The notes under the pieces were generated by a model. It was not told where the DNA came from. It made no database searches and was given only the letters and a program-made list of their open reading frames with translations. From the NCBI RefSeq assembly GCF_017874615.1, contig NZ_JAGIKV010000006.1, positions 270,477 through 334,476 on the forward strand: 64,000 nt of DNA. Reading direction: 5' to 3'. Made by a program: the position numbers and the translations under genes. This document shows, piece after piece, positions 17,401 through 38,140 of the stretch; positions within the stretch are counted from its first letter, which is position 1; each line of letters opens with the position of its first letter. The stretch comes from Paenibacillus xylanexedens (GTDB taxonomy: Bacteria > Bacillota > Bacilli > Paenibacillales > Paenibacillaceae).

Positions 17401-20400
17401 GACGATCGCTTGTTCTACAGCGTTCTGCGGTGCCATATACTCGGTCCCTTTTTGCATATGTTCTTGTGGAGATGGCAATGCCTTACGGTCAACCTTCCCA
17501 TTGGAAGTTAACGGTATATGCTCTAATTGAACAAAATAAGACGGGATCATATAATCCGGAATTTCATGAGATAATGCCATTCTGATTTTCTTCGCTGTCA
17601 GTGAGCTGTCGCCTTTCCAATACGCACACAACTGCTTCGAACCATCCTTATGCTCACGGGCAATAACGACTGCTTCCTGAATGGAGTCTATTTGCAAAAG
17701 CGCAGTTTCCACTTCGCCAAGCTCAATTCGGTAACCGCGAATTTTCACTTGATGATCGATTCGTCCCAGATATTCAATATTTCCATCCGGCAGCCATCTT
17801 GCGGCATCTCCTGTGCGATACATTTTCCCTTCTGTAATCCAGGGATGATCAACAAATTTCTCTGCGGTTAAATCAGGCCGGTTCAGATAACCTCTGGCAA
17901 GGCCCTCACCTGCTACAACTAATTCTCCCTGAACACCGATCGGTTGAATGCGTTGATGTTTATCCAAAATATAGGTCTGCAACGTTGGGATTGGTTTTCC
18001 AATATTGCTCTTTCCAGCATGTATTTCAATGTCGGTTATTTCCTTATACGTTACATGAACCGTTGTTTCGGTTATTCCATACATATTAATTAACTGGATA
18101 AATGGATATTTCAGCTTCCATTCCTTCAATAACACGGGATTGAGGGCTTCTCCTCCAAAAATCACTTTTCTTAATTTCAGATCTGCTGCATGACCCGCCA
18201 GTTCTTCCTGAAGAAGATGATAGAAATACGTTGGCGTTTGATTCAATATCGTCACTTGCTCGTTTTTTAACAATTGTAGAAATTGTTCCGGACTTTTTGC
18301 CGTCATTTGAGGTACGATAACCAGTTTTCCGCCATAGAGCAATGCTCCGTACATTTCCCATACCGAAAAATCAAAACAAAAGGAATGGAATAATGTCCAT
18401 GTATCAGATGCATTAAAATCAAACAAATTTTTACTATTGAACAACAATCGCACCACATTTTTATGTTCAATACATGTCCCTTTTGGTTTACCTGTCGTTC
18501 CTGAGGTATAAATTACATATGCCAGGCCTGTTGGTGCAGCAGTCATTCCCAAATTGGAATGATCTTCATGATAGGACCCAGGTAGATCCAGGCAAACGAC
18601 CTCTCCTGCAAAAGAGATGCGTTCTTGCAAATGACTTTGCATTAATAATACATGTACACCTGAATCCTCAAGCATGTAGTTTATACGATCCTCCGGATAT
18701 TCAGGATCAATCGGCACGTATGCGCCACCCGCTTTCAAAATCGCAAGGATTCCTACAACCATGTCTAGCGAACGATGAGCGATGATCCCGATTAACTGAT
18801 CATTTTGAATGCCTTTAGCCTTCAACGTTCTTGCCAATTGGTTGGCTTTCTCGTTCAGCCCTTGATAGGTCAAATGTTGATCATCATATACAACCGCAAC
18901 GTGTTCAGGAGTTCTTGCCACTTGTTCCTCAAACAGTCCATGAATCGTCTTGTCCTTTGGATAATCAGCCATGGAATCATTAAACTGTTCCAAAATTTGT
19001 GTTTTCTCCTGTGTTGTCGTCAAGTCAATGTCATGGATCGGAATATTCGGATTGTTGACCACTTGCTCCAACATCTGAATCAAGTGACCTTGAATGCGTT
19101 CTACGCTTGCCCGATCATAGACGTTAGCATTGTAATAGAACATACATTTCATCGATTGGCCTGGTTTAATAATCAGGTTAAAGTCATAGTTCGTTTGTTC
19201 ATCTGCTTCTACATTCGTAATCCGAAGAGCTGTCTCCTCCTGATCCCCAAACTGTTCCATAATGCCCTGTACAGGATAATTCTCGAATATCAGGATATGA
19301 TCAATCAAATGTTGCTTTTGCGATGTTTCTGCTTGAATCTCGTATAACGGATACGTGTCATGTGGATGCGAAGCGACAGCATGTTCCTGATTCCGCTTCA
19401 TAATCGCTGCAAATGTCTCGTTACCTTGAGTCTGAATACGTACAGGAATGGTATTGATGAATAAACCAATGATTCGCTCAACTCCAACAATCGCCGCAGG
19501 TCTGCCCGACACCACGCTTCCGAATACAACATCCTCACTGCCGTTATATATCTGTAGCAACATTCCCCAGGCTGTCTGCATGAACGTGTTCAGCGTCACC
19601 TGATTCTGACTGGCCACTTGTGCGAGCTGTCCGGTTAATTCCTGACTAAGTGTACAAATCATATGCTCTGAATGATATTCATCACTCTTCGTAATTGAAT
19701 GTTCTTTTGGCAAAGTGGTCTGCTCATCATAACCTTGCAAATAGTCACGCCAGTATTTCAGGGATTCTTCATGATCTTGGTTGTCCAGCCATTCAATATA
19801 GTGTTTGTATGGAATCGTACTCTTTGCCTCCAGTTTTCGTTGTTCCTGAATAGCAAAGTATCCATCAAACAACTCCTGGATTACAAGAGACAGGCACCAG
19901 CCATCCATTAAAATATGATGATAATTCCAAATGAAACGATAGGTTTGGTCATCCGTTTGCAAGATCGAGATACGCATTAACACATCCTGAGACAGGTCGA
20001 AACCTTTTATTTTATCTGCTCTTGTATATTCTGCCACGTATGCTTCACGATCTTTTTCATTCATCTCACGCAAATCTTCGTATATTAGCCCATTCCGTTT
20101 ATGACGGTATACCACTTGCAGGGGTCCATTCTTCCATTTGCTATGAAAATTTGTTCTGAGAATCGAATTACGCTGCATCAACTGATCCAGACTCTCCGTA
20201 AAAGCTTTTACGTCTAACGGACCATGAAGATCCAGCGTGGTTTGAAGGAAATACGCTTCAGACTTTGAATGAAGCAAATGATGAAAGAACATCCCATTTT
20301 GCATCGGTGACAAAGCATATATATCTTCGATTTCACCAATGTGTTCCGATTCTTGAACAAATCCTTCTAATTCTTCAATCGTAATTCCTTTTAATGTTAG

Positions 20401-23400
20401 ATCACTTGGTGTACATTCCGGCTTCTCTTTTGTCACACAATGCATCACGATTTCTTGCAGATGATCTCTAAAATATGTTACCACTCGCTCCATCGTTTCT
20501 TTTTGATATTGGGTGCGACTATACCGAAGGGACAACGTCAATTTGCCTTCCACAATTAAGGCATTCATATCGATAAGAACATTTCTTCTGTGATTGTCGC
20601 TTGCTGTTGCTCCGCCTGGATAGGGAGAGATCTGCATCCCGCTATTCTGAAGATCCTGATCAAATTGACCCAAATAGTTAAAGCTAATTTCAGGATTCAA
20701 GGTAAAGGGCGTTTCTTGCTGATGTGCACTTAAATATCGTAAAATACCATAACCAATCCCTTTTTTAGGGATTTGACGAATCATTTCTTTGTTTGTTTTG
20801 ATGAAAAGAGACATATTTGAACTTGCTTCCATATCAAGTACAACCGGATACTGGCTCGTAAACCATCCGATCGTTCGTGTAATATCGAGATCCGGTAAAA
20901 TTTGTTCTCTTCCATGTCCCTCCAGATTGACCAGCACTTTATCCATACCCGTCCATTGGTGAATAGACATGCCTAGTGCATTGAGCAGCAAATCGTTAAT
21001 TTCCGTTTTATAAGCACGATTCGCTTGTTTTAATAATTGTTCCGTTTCTGCCACTGACCATTCCATGGTGATCTCTTCACTGTCTTTTTCCAGTGCATGA
21101 TCCGCTTCGAAATCTGTAGGTAACGGCTTATAGGTTGCTTGTTCAATTTCATTCCAATATGCAATTTCTTTCGTTATCGCATCACTGTTCGCATACAACT
21201 GAAGCTGTTCTGCCCATAATTGGAAGGAGGCCGTTTTTTGCGGTAGTTGAATCGATTCTCCATCACTTAATTGTTCATATCCCCTTGATAGTTCTTCAAT
21301 CAAAATTCGCCATGAAACCCCGTCGATGACGAGGTGATGAATAACGATTAATAGATGATCTCCATCTGCACATTGAAATACGCCCAGCTTCATCAAGGGT
21401 CCACGTTCCAACGTAAACTTGCTTTGCATTTCATTTGCCTTCTTCTCGATTTCTTGAGACGGATCTGCTAATGACTTGAAGTCCATCACTTCAAGTGTAT
21501 ATAAGGATTCCCTTGCCAACCCTTCATTCCACGCTTCATAACCCTGTTCTGTAAGACGATATACTGTACGAAGTGCATCATGATGCTCACTCAATTTATC
21601 GAATACACGGCGAAGTGTGACTTCATGAAAACCTTCTTTCCGATACAACATCACGGACTGATTATAATGATGGGCATCTACCTTGTATTGCTCAAAAAAC
21701 CAATGCTGGATTGGAGTCAGCATCACTTTTCCAGTGATGATTCCCTGTTCTGACAGGGTACTTATGGGTTGAACATAGGGAATCAAGCTTGCTATGGTTG
21801 GATTTTTAAACAGATGATCCATCTGCACCTGGTAACCTGCTTGATATAATCTTGAAGAGACTTGAATGGATTTAATCGAATCTCCTCCAAGCTCGAAGAA
21901 ATTATCCAAAATCCCAATGTTCTCTACCCCAAGTACCTCTTCCCAGATCGATACTAGTTGTTGTTCCACCATCGTTCGGGGTGCTTCGTACTCCATGCCC
22001 TTCAACATATGTTCTTGGGGAGCAGGCAGCACTTTGCGATCGACTTTCCCGTTAGACGTGAGCGGCATCTGATCCAGCTGTACAAAATAGGACGGAATCA
22101 TGTAGTTTGGCACTTGCTGGGACAGCGCCTCCCGCAGTTCCCCGATGGTGATTACGTCCTCCCCTACCAGGTAAGCACATAATTGTTTGGTTCCTGTTTC
22201 ATCTTCTCTGGCTATGACGATGGCCTCTTTTATCTGGGTACTATTTAGAAGAGCCGTCTCCACTTCACCAAGTTCAATCCGGTGTCCACGAATTTTCTCT
22301 TGATGATCTACCCTTCCTATATACTCTATGTTCCCATCGGGCAGCCATCTTGCGAAGTCACCTGTCTTGTACATTTTTGCTCCCGAAACAAATGGATCAT
22401 CCACGAATTTCTCCGCCGTCAGATCTGGACGGTTCAAGTAACCTCTGGATAGCCCTGCTCCGGCTACACATAATTCTCCCTGAACTCCAATAGGCTGCAA
22501 TTCATTCCGTTCTCCTAAAATGTAGACTCTATTGTTCGCAATAGGCTTCCCGATTGAGATATTTTGACCTGCCGATTTGATCGACAGAACTGTGGATACA
22601 ACACTATTTTCGGTTGGTCCGTATTCATTACACACTTCGATGCGTGGATTGATGCGCTGCAATTTGTGTATTAAGGCAGGAACAATCTTCTCTCCCGCAG
22701 CCACCACATTTTTCATGGATGCCCAATCTTCCGCGCTTACTTGTTCCAATAGGGTCATCAAGAAACTGGGTGGACTTTGGATGTGCGTAATTTGCTGTTT
22801 TTTGACCATCGTATTGATGGCCACAGCATCTTTACACTGTTGCTGGTTTAACAAATACACTGTCGAGCCAGATATCATCGGACCAAAGAAATGAGTAATA
22901 AATGAATCAAAAACGAAAGGATTCAGCATTAATACCCGATCATCTCCGGTAAAATGATAAAAATCCGATTTCCATTGCAGGGAATTCACAATGCTGGCAT
23001 GTTCAATCATTACGCCTTTGGGATGACCTGTTGTTCCAGACGTGTAGATCATATATGCCAAATCACTGGAGATCGCTCCATCGTCCAAATTTAAATGATC
23101 ATCATAGTGATTTATTTCAGAATCCAGAATGACACATGTCCCCGCATAATGTTCAGGTTCCTGTATATGACTTTGATGCAGCAACCAAGCCACTTTTGAA
23201 TCCTCAAGGATATAGTGAATACGATCTGCCGGATATTCCGGATCGATTGGGACATATGCCCCGCCAGCTTTTAGAATACCGAATAAACCTATGATCATCT
23301 CAAGTGAGCGCTCTGCCATAATGCCAACGAACTGACCCGCCTGCACCCCCTTAGCTTGAAGTAATCGGGCCAATTGGTTGGATTTTTGATTTAACTCTCT

Positions 23401-24267
23401 GTACGTTAACTGTCTATTCTCAAATACGACTGCCGGATGGTCCGGTGTTCGTTCCACCTGTTCTTCAAATAATTGATGCATCGTTTTGTTCTGTGGATAC
23501 TCAACCCTTGTATCGTTAAAGTCATATAACAGCTTGTTTCGATGAAACTCTGATAACATATCAACTTGACTTAACTCCAGATCAGGTTGGTTTAGAACTA
23601 CGGAAAACAATTGGTCAAGATGCTCTACAATTTGTACCATATAATCGCGATCATAACGATCATCATCATAAACTAATCTTAACTGAATGAAGTCGTTCTC
23701 GAGATCAAAGTGGAACATCGTCGCCGCTTTTACGTTATTTTCATCAAGGGCAGGATGAATTTCATTCAACGAAACCAAGGTATGAATTAGAGGTACATGG
23801 TTCGAATCATATTGAACATTTAGATGTTCAACCATTTTTCTGAAAGGGATTCGTTGATGCTGAATGGCTTCAGTTAAACTGGTCTTCACTTGATTAAATA
23901 AGGACTTGAATGACATCGCATGATTGATATTATTTTTTAAGACAAGAACCTTATTCGAGAGCGAGAGATCAGTGTTCTTTTCTTCCATCGTTGGTATACC
24001 AATAATCATCTTGGTTTCATTCGTGTATTTATATAACAGACACTGAACTCCCGTTAATAAGATCGTATATATCGCCATAGGAGCATTTCGCGACATGGAC
24101 TTGATTTTATGTGAAACATCGGCTGACATAGACTTATATATATCATTCTGGTGCTGCGTATCGTCTGGGTGTTTGGAGGTTGTCTTGCAATAAGGCAAAT
24201 GAACAAGATGATCATCATCTTCAAATCGGCTTGCCCAATACGATTCCTGTTTCTTAAAAATAGACAT
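14446..24267 (-). CDS. Non-ribosomal peptide synthetase, two A-PCP-E modules, ends in a C domain without thioesterase
   Basis: 3273 residues. Approximate domain order: C-terminal half of a C domain (1-250, no HHxxxDG); A1 (265-765, YTSGTTGHPKG near 413); PCP1 (LGGDSIK, Ser near 796); E1 (HHLVIDGVSW, 979); C (HHILMDGW, 1451); A2 (1775-2280, YTSGTTGKPKG near 1923); PCP2 (2312); E2 (HHLLVDGVSW, 2497); C (HHILMDGW, 2970). My reading of the binding-pocket residues gives DSTQVAEVVK for A1, unassigned but sharing D, S, A, E, V and K with the His code, and DFWNIGMVHK for A2, the Thr code. Both residues should be epimerised to D. The protein ends in the linker after the last C (LALSTSNSY), so another A-containing protein is expected but absent. 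The start lies 34 nt after the partner gene's stop, with GGGGTG upstream. Confidence 0.93.
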   Translation of the reverse strand: MSIFKKQESYWASRFEDDDHLVHLPYCKTTSKHPDDTQHQNDIYKSMSADVSHKIKSMSRNAPMAIYTILLTGVQCLLYKYTNETKMIIGIPTMEEKNTDLSLSNKVLVLKNNINHAMSFKSLFNQVKTSLTEAIQHQRIPFRKMVEHLNVQYDSNHVPLIHTLVSLNEIHPALDENNVKAATMFHFDLENDFIQLRLVYDDDRYDRDYMVQIVEHLDQLFSVVLNQPDLELSQVDMLSEFHRNKLLYDFNDTRVEYPQNKTMHQLFEEQVERTPDHPAVVFENRQLTYRELNQKSNQLARLLQAKGVQAGQFVGIMAERSLEMIIGLFGILKAGGAYVPIDPEYPADRIHYILEDSKVAWLLHQSHIQEPEHYAGTCVILDSEINHYDDHLNLDDGAISSDLAYMIYTSGTTGHPKGVMIEHASIVNSLQWKSDFYHFTGDDRVLMLNPFVFDSFITHFFGPMISGSTVYLLNQQQCKDAVAINTMVKKQQITHIQSPPSFLMTLLEQVSAEDWASMKNVVAAGEKIVPALIHKLQRINPRIEVCNEYGPTENSVVSTVLSIKSAGQNISIGKPIANNRVYILGERNELQPIGVQGELCVAGAGLSRGYLNRPDLTAEKFVDDPFVSGAKMYKTGDFARWLPDGNIEYIGRVDHQEKIRGHRIELGEVETALLNSTQIKEAIVIAREDETGTKQLCAYLVGEDVITIGELREALSQQVPNYMIPSYFVQLDQMPLTSNGKVDRKVLPAPQEHMLKGMEYEAPRTMVEQQLVSIWEEVLGVENIGILDNFFELGGDSIKSIQVSSRLYQAGYQVQMDHLFKNPTIASLIPYVQPISTLSEQGIITGKVMLTPIQHWFFEQYKVDAHHYNQSVMLYRKEGFHEVTLRRVFDKLSEHHDALRTVYRLTEQGYEAWNEGLARESLYTLEVMDFKSLADPSQEIEKKANEMQSKFTLERGPLMKLGVFQCADGDHLLIVIHHLVIDGVSWRILIEELSRGYEQLSDGESIQLPQKTASFQLWAEQLQLYANSDAITKEIAYWNEIEQATYKPLPTDFEADHALEKDSEEITMEWSVAETEQLLKQANRAYKTEINDLLLNALGMSIHQWTGMDKVLVNLEGHGREQILPDLDITRTIGWFTSQYPVVLDMEASSNMSLFIKTNKEMIRQIPKKGIGYGILRYLSAHQQETPFTLNPEISFNYLGQFDQDLQNSGMQISPYPGGATASDNHRRNVLIDMNALIVEGKLTLSLRYSRTQYQKETMERVVTYFRDHLQEIVMHCVTKEKPECTPSDLTLKGITIEELEGFVQESEHIGEIEDIYALSPMQNGMFFHHLLHSKSEAYFLQTTLDLHGPLDVKAFTESLDQLMQRNSILRTNFHSKWKNGPLQVVYRHKRNGLIYEDLREMNEKDREAYVAEYTRADKIKGFDLSQDVLMRISILQTDDQTYRFIWNYHHILMDGWCLSLVIQELFDGYFAIQEQRKLEAKSTIPYKHYIEWLDNQDHEESLKYWRDYLQGYDEQTTLPKEHSITKSDEYHSEHMICTLSQELTGQLAQVASQNQVTLNTFMQTAWGMLLQIYNGSEDVVFGSVVSGRPAAIVGVERIIGLFINTIPVRIQTQGNETFAAIMKRNQEHAVASHPHDTYPLYEIQAETSQKQHLIDHILIFENYPVQGIMEQFGDQEETALRITNVEADEQTNYDFNLIIKPGQSMKCMFYYNANVYDRASVERIQGHLIQMLEQVVNNPNIPIHDIDLTTTQEKTQILEQFNDSMADYPKDKTIHGLFEEQVARTPEHVAVVYDDQHLTYQGLNEKANQLARTLKAKGIQNDQLIGIIAHRSLDMVVGILAILKAGGAYVPIDPEYPEDRINYMLEDSGVHVLLMQSHLQERISFAGEVVCLDLPGSYHEDHSNLGMTAAPTGLAYVIYTSGTTGKPKGTCIEHKNVVRLLFNSKNLFDFNASDTWTLFHSFCFDFSVWEMYGALLYGGKLVIVPQMTAKSPEQFLQLLKNEQVTILNQTPTYFYHLLQEELAGHAADLKLRKVIFGGEALNPVLLKEWKLKYPFIQLINMYGITETTVHVTYKEITDIEIHAGKSNIGKPIPTLQTYILDKHQRIQPIGVQGELVVAGEGLARGYLNRPDLTAEKFVDHPWITEGKMYRTGDAARWLPDGNIEYLGRIDHQVKIRGYRIELGEVETALLQIDSIQEAVVIAREHKDGSKQLCAYWKGDSSLTAKKIRMALSHEIPDYMIPSYFVQLEHIPLTSNGKVDRKALPSPQEHMQKGTEYMAPQNAVEQAIVAAWEAVLGVQKVSTSDHFFELGGDSIKCIQVSSRLLQAGYKVEMKHFFTYPTVAELSEHVTSVSTISDQGEVTGQVMLTPVQRWFFDQNMVDTHHYNQEMIFFREKGFDVRFIHSIMDKIVKQHDALRILYRQAPEGGYEAWNRGADEEALYSLEIVDLKTEADPASFIENKAKEIQSGMDLSYGPLIKLGLFQCAEGDHLLIAIHHLLVDGVSWRILYEDIQTGQDQFLRGEEIRLPQKTTSFKQWAEQLSTFADSPAMKQENPYWSRVEQAQLSPLPKDMDCVETIGKDSETITIHWTAAETEQLLKQTHHAYHTEINDILLTALGMAVHDWTGMGEILVNLEGHGREDILPELDITRTVGWFTSMYPVMITMESGADLSRKIKTVKEGLRQIPTKGIGYGISRYLSHGNEGFKLEKNPEISFNYMGQVNQDSSQDGIKFSPYSSGPSVSENNKRPFVLNINGIVTEGRLSLSINYSSKQYRRETMEQLVCLYKEGLNRVVEHCVTKEQTELTPSDISCKSLTIDQLDQIVEQTGHIGRIENVYPLTPLQKEMLYESERNPISGAYFVQIMFDMRGNLDVTSFAQSLDQLMQRHAILRTNFYSDFVDIPLQIVYQEKKFEFNYEDVAGTSELQRKTYVDEYIEQDKARGFDLQRDSLIRMSVLRTKHEEYRVIWSFHHILMDGWCMSLVSKEIFENYFAIRENRKPQVTLLTPYSQFIEWLEQQNHQGAITYWSHYLKGYEGQTKLPGEKVKPKHERQDSRTLNCYLDDVLIEQMKQIAEQQHVTLHTLVQTVWGVLLQQYNESNDVVFGSVVSGRPPVIPGIESMIGLFINAIPVRIQAQADESFISLMKRNQAQAVESHAYDTYSLYDIQNLTKQKQSLINHVVVYQNFPVENRMESLGQKGETPLEIMNVGGTEHNSFDFTLIVKPHENMKIVLMYNANVYDPSTVEQIQKHFISMIQQVVSNPEVKINELALSTSNSY

Positions 24268-24301
24268 ACGGCACCCCGATCACTTGTATTTTTAATTTAG
24301 C

Positions 24302-36208
<11,907 letters not shown>

Positions 36209-36260
36209 TCATCTCTAACATGCTTATCTAATTATTTACACATATTTCAAGCAAAATTTT

Positions 36261-36289
36261 ACCATAGAAATATATGTAAAATCAATCAA
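36261..36289 (-). promoter_or_regulatory. Candidate promoter of the hybrid synthetase gene
   Basis: On the minus strand TTGATT (36289-36284), 17 nt, then TATGGT (36266-36261), about 70 nt before the ATG. A separate promoter is needed if the terminator at 36393-36423 stops read-through from the transacylase gene. Confidence 0.4.
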
Positions 36290-36392
36290 TTCATTGTTAC
36301 TTTTTGGTAAAAAATAGAGATTGATTTGTGGGTTATTGACATATTTATTACCTGACGTTTGGAGTTTCAACAAGTTCAGACGTATCAAACGA

Positions 36393-36423
36393 CAAAAAAG
36401 ACCGCCTTGTAACAAGGCGGTCT
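36393..36423 (-). terminator. Terminator between the transacylase and hybrid synthetase genes
   Basis: AGACCGCCTTG and CAAGGCGGTCT form a perfect 11-bp stem with a three-base loop. Six T residues follow on the minus strand. It lies 42 nt after the transacylase stop and 200 nt before the next ATG, so the two genes appear transcriptionally separated or attenuated. Confidence 0.85.
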
Positions 36424-36464
36424 GGCGCTGTATTACAGATCCTGCGAGAGAATATACAGCATTA

Positions 36465-37670
36465 CTAGATTGCATCAATCAACGCGGTTCCATCCAATGG
36501 AATTTTTTTTGCTATAATAATGGAATGACATACCTGTAGAGCATCATTTATCTCTTCTTCACTAAGTTCATATTCATTGTTATTTACTTGTTCCTGTACC
36601 CGTTGTAAATGATGAAATAAGGGGGCAACCGTTTGGGTATATGATATTGAATCTGGATTATAATTCCGTGAGATGAGTGCGGTTACTATTAGTTCTGATA
36701 ACAACTTTTTACGAATCGTTAACCGTTTATTTTTCCTTTCTTGTGTATTTGTAAGCATTAGTAAATCAGAAGGCTGACTTAGCGAGTAAGGTACAATACG
36801 TTTCGTTATTTTACTCATAAGACTAACTAACACATGTTTAGAACCCAACTCTATAACTTCAGTGACTCCCTGCTTAATCAAATAGTTCATCGACTCTAAC
36901 CATCTTACAGGCATCGTCATCTGCATGTTTAAGTAATCCGTGACAGATCGATCAGACTCATAGGGTGCTGCTGTAACATTTGAAATAATCGGGTATTTTG
37001 CATGGGCATATTGATATTGATCCAATTCAACTTTGAATTGTTCTGCTGCGGTTTGCATCATGGGAGAATGATAGGGACCACTTACATTGATATAAGAATG
37101 TTTCGTTCTCAGGGCTTCTGTCCTTTTAATAATTTCTTGTATAGAGTGCCGATGTCCCGAAATGACAAACTGCTGGTCAGCGTTCACACAAGCCACACAA
37201 GCAGGGCGCTCGATCGTGGAAACTTGTTCACATATGTTTTGAAGTGTATCTAAATGAATACCTGAAATGGCGGCCATGGTACCTTTCTGATCCGGGTCTG
37301 CATTGTGCATAATGATACCTCGTTGTCTTACCAGTTTAATGGCATCATGAAATGAGAGAACACCTGCGCATACCAGAGCCGAATATTCTCCCAAACTATG
37401 CCCAGCCAAATAAGCGGGTTCCATCCCTATTTCTTGCATATACACCTGATACGCTATGACACTAACAGTCAAAAGTGCAGGCTGAGCATTCATCGTCATT
37501 GTCAAATCAGCCATGCTACCTTCAAAACATAACTTTCTCAAATCGAAAGAAATGGCATCACTGGCTTCTTCAAATAACTTTTTGGCTACATCGAAGTTAT
37601 TCCAAAAGTCTCTACCCATGCCAACCATCTGGGAACCTTGTCCAGGAAACAACAGAGCTACATTACTCAT
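36465..37670 (-). CDS. Malonyl-CoA:ACP transacylase, FenF/ItuD-like trans-acting AT
   Basis: 401 residues. It has the FabD-type opening LLFPGQGSQMVGMG, the catalytic GHSLGEYSA with Ser92, and the catalytic His201 in GPYHSPMM. A C-terminal extension of about 100 residues beyond the FabD core matches FenF/ItuD (about 400 residues), the stand-alone transacylases at the head of mycosubtilin and iturin clusters. It should load malonate onto ACP2 of the AT-less PKS part of the downstream gene. GGAGG is 7 nt before the ATG. A terminator follows it, unlike a simple four-gene iturin operon. Confidence 0.9.
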   Translation of the reverse strand: MSNVALLFPGQGSQMVGMGRDFWNNFDVAKKLFEEASDAISFDLRKLCFEGSMADLTMTMNAQPALLTVSVIAYQVYMQEIGMEPAYLAGHSLGEYSALVCAGVLSFHDAIKLVRQRGIIMHNADPDQKGTMAAISGIHLDTLQNICEQVSTIERPACVACVNADQQFVISGHRHSIQEIIKRTEALRTKHSYINVSGPYHSPMMQTAAEQFKVELDQYQYAHAKYPIISNVTAAPYESDRSVTDYLNMQMTMPVRWLESMNYLIKQGVTEVIELGSKHVLVSLMSKITKRIVPYSLSQPSDLLMLTNTQERKNKRLTIRKKLLSELIVTALISRNYNPDSISYTQTVAPLFHHLQRVQEQVNNNEYELSEEEINDALQVCHSIIIAKKIPLDGTALIDAI

Positions 37671-37726
37671 CCAGCATCCTCCATGTATTCAACATTACAT
37701 TTCATCTACTACACTAATTCAGCTAC

Positions 37727-37755
37727 TTATAAACCAATAAATTCCTTGTTTTCAA
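37727..37755 (-). promoter_or_regulatory. Candidate promoter of the transacylase gene
   Basis: On the minus strand TTGAAA (37755-37750), 17 nt, then TTATAA (37732-37727), about 55 nt upstream of the ATG at 37670. Confidence 0.45.
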
Positions 37756-37821
37756 AATTTATAATAAGCCTTCATTAGGAGTTATGCAATAATAAAGTCA
37801 AAAGGAGGGTCATCTATTTCT

Positions 37822-37920
37822 ATGAATGGGAAGAAATTCGTGATCATTTTTGGACTCCTTTTTGGACTCTGTGTCGGGGCATTTAGTGTAGTTCTACACT
37901 GGATCTTGTCTGTAGTCTGA
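37822..37920 (+). CDS. Small hydrophobic peptide, 32 residues
   Basis: The frame reads MNGKKFVIIFGLLFGLCVGA then FSVVLHWILSVV. It is a single predicted membrane helix with a positive N terminus. AAAGGAGG lies 13 nt upstream of the ATG, somewhat far. It is divergent from the transacylase gene and overlaps the 3' end of the opposite-strand ORF at 37883-38122. Such peptides are often Paenibacillus-specific or toxin-like; no function can be assigned. Confidence 0.45.
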   Translation: MNGKKFVIIFGLLFGLCVGAFSVVLHWILSVV

Positions 37921-38122
37921 GTAATAATGCAAATAGACACCTCCATTGAGGAGATGCCTGTTCCATTCTGATCTGATCTGAAGATGGCACGGTTGAATAA
38001 TCGTCCTGTAATACAATTACATACATCCCCTTACCTGGAATCCTAACTTGGCATACAGAATTTTCTTTGTTCATGGTGATCAGCTGCTCCATTAAGTCTG
38101 ATGCCGTTATAACTTCTTTCAT
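37883..38122 (-). CDS. Hypothetical protein, 79 residues
   Basis: It starts MKEVITASDLMEQLITMNKE with AAAGGTGAGGGG just upstream, 18 nt after the propeller gene stop, so the two are likely co-transcribed. The first 55 residues look protein-like (RIPGKGMYVIVLQDD). The last 25 lie across a stem-loop at 37936-37963 (AGGCATCTCC with GGAGGTGTCT) that would be expected after a stop codon, so the C-terminal part may be read-through. No family recognised. Confidence 0.5.
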   Translation of the reverse strand: MKEVITASDLMEQLITMNKENSVCQVRIPGKGMYVIVLQDDYSTVPSSDQIRMEQASPQWRCLFALLLRLQTRSSVELH

Positions 38123-38140
38123 CCGAATCCCCTCACCTTT

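Noticed and set aside
14446..24267. Cluster as a complete tripeptide synthetase
   Set aside because: A final C domain with no thioesterase or reductase is not a known bacterial release end, so completeness is not claimed.
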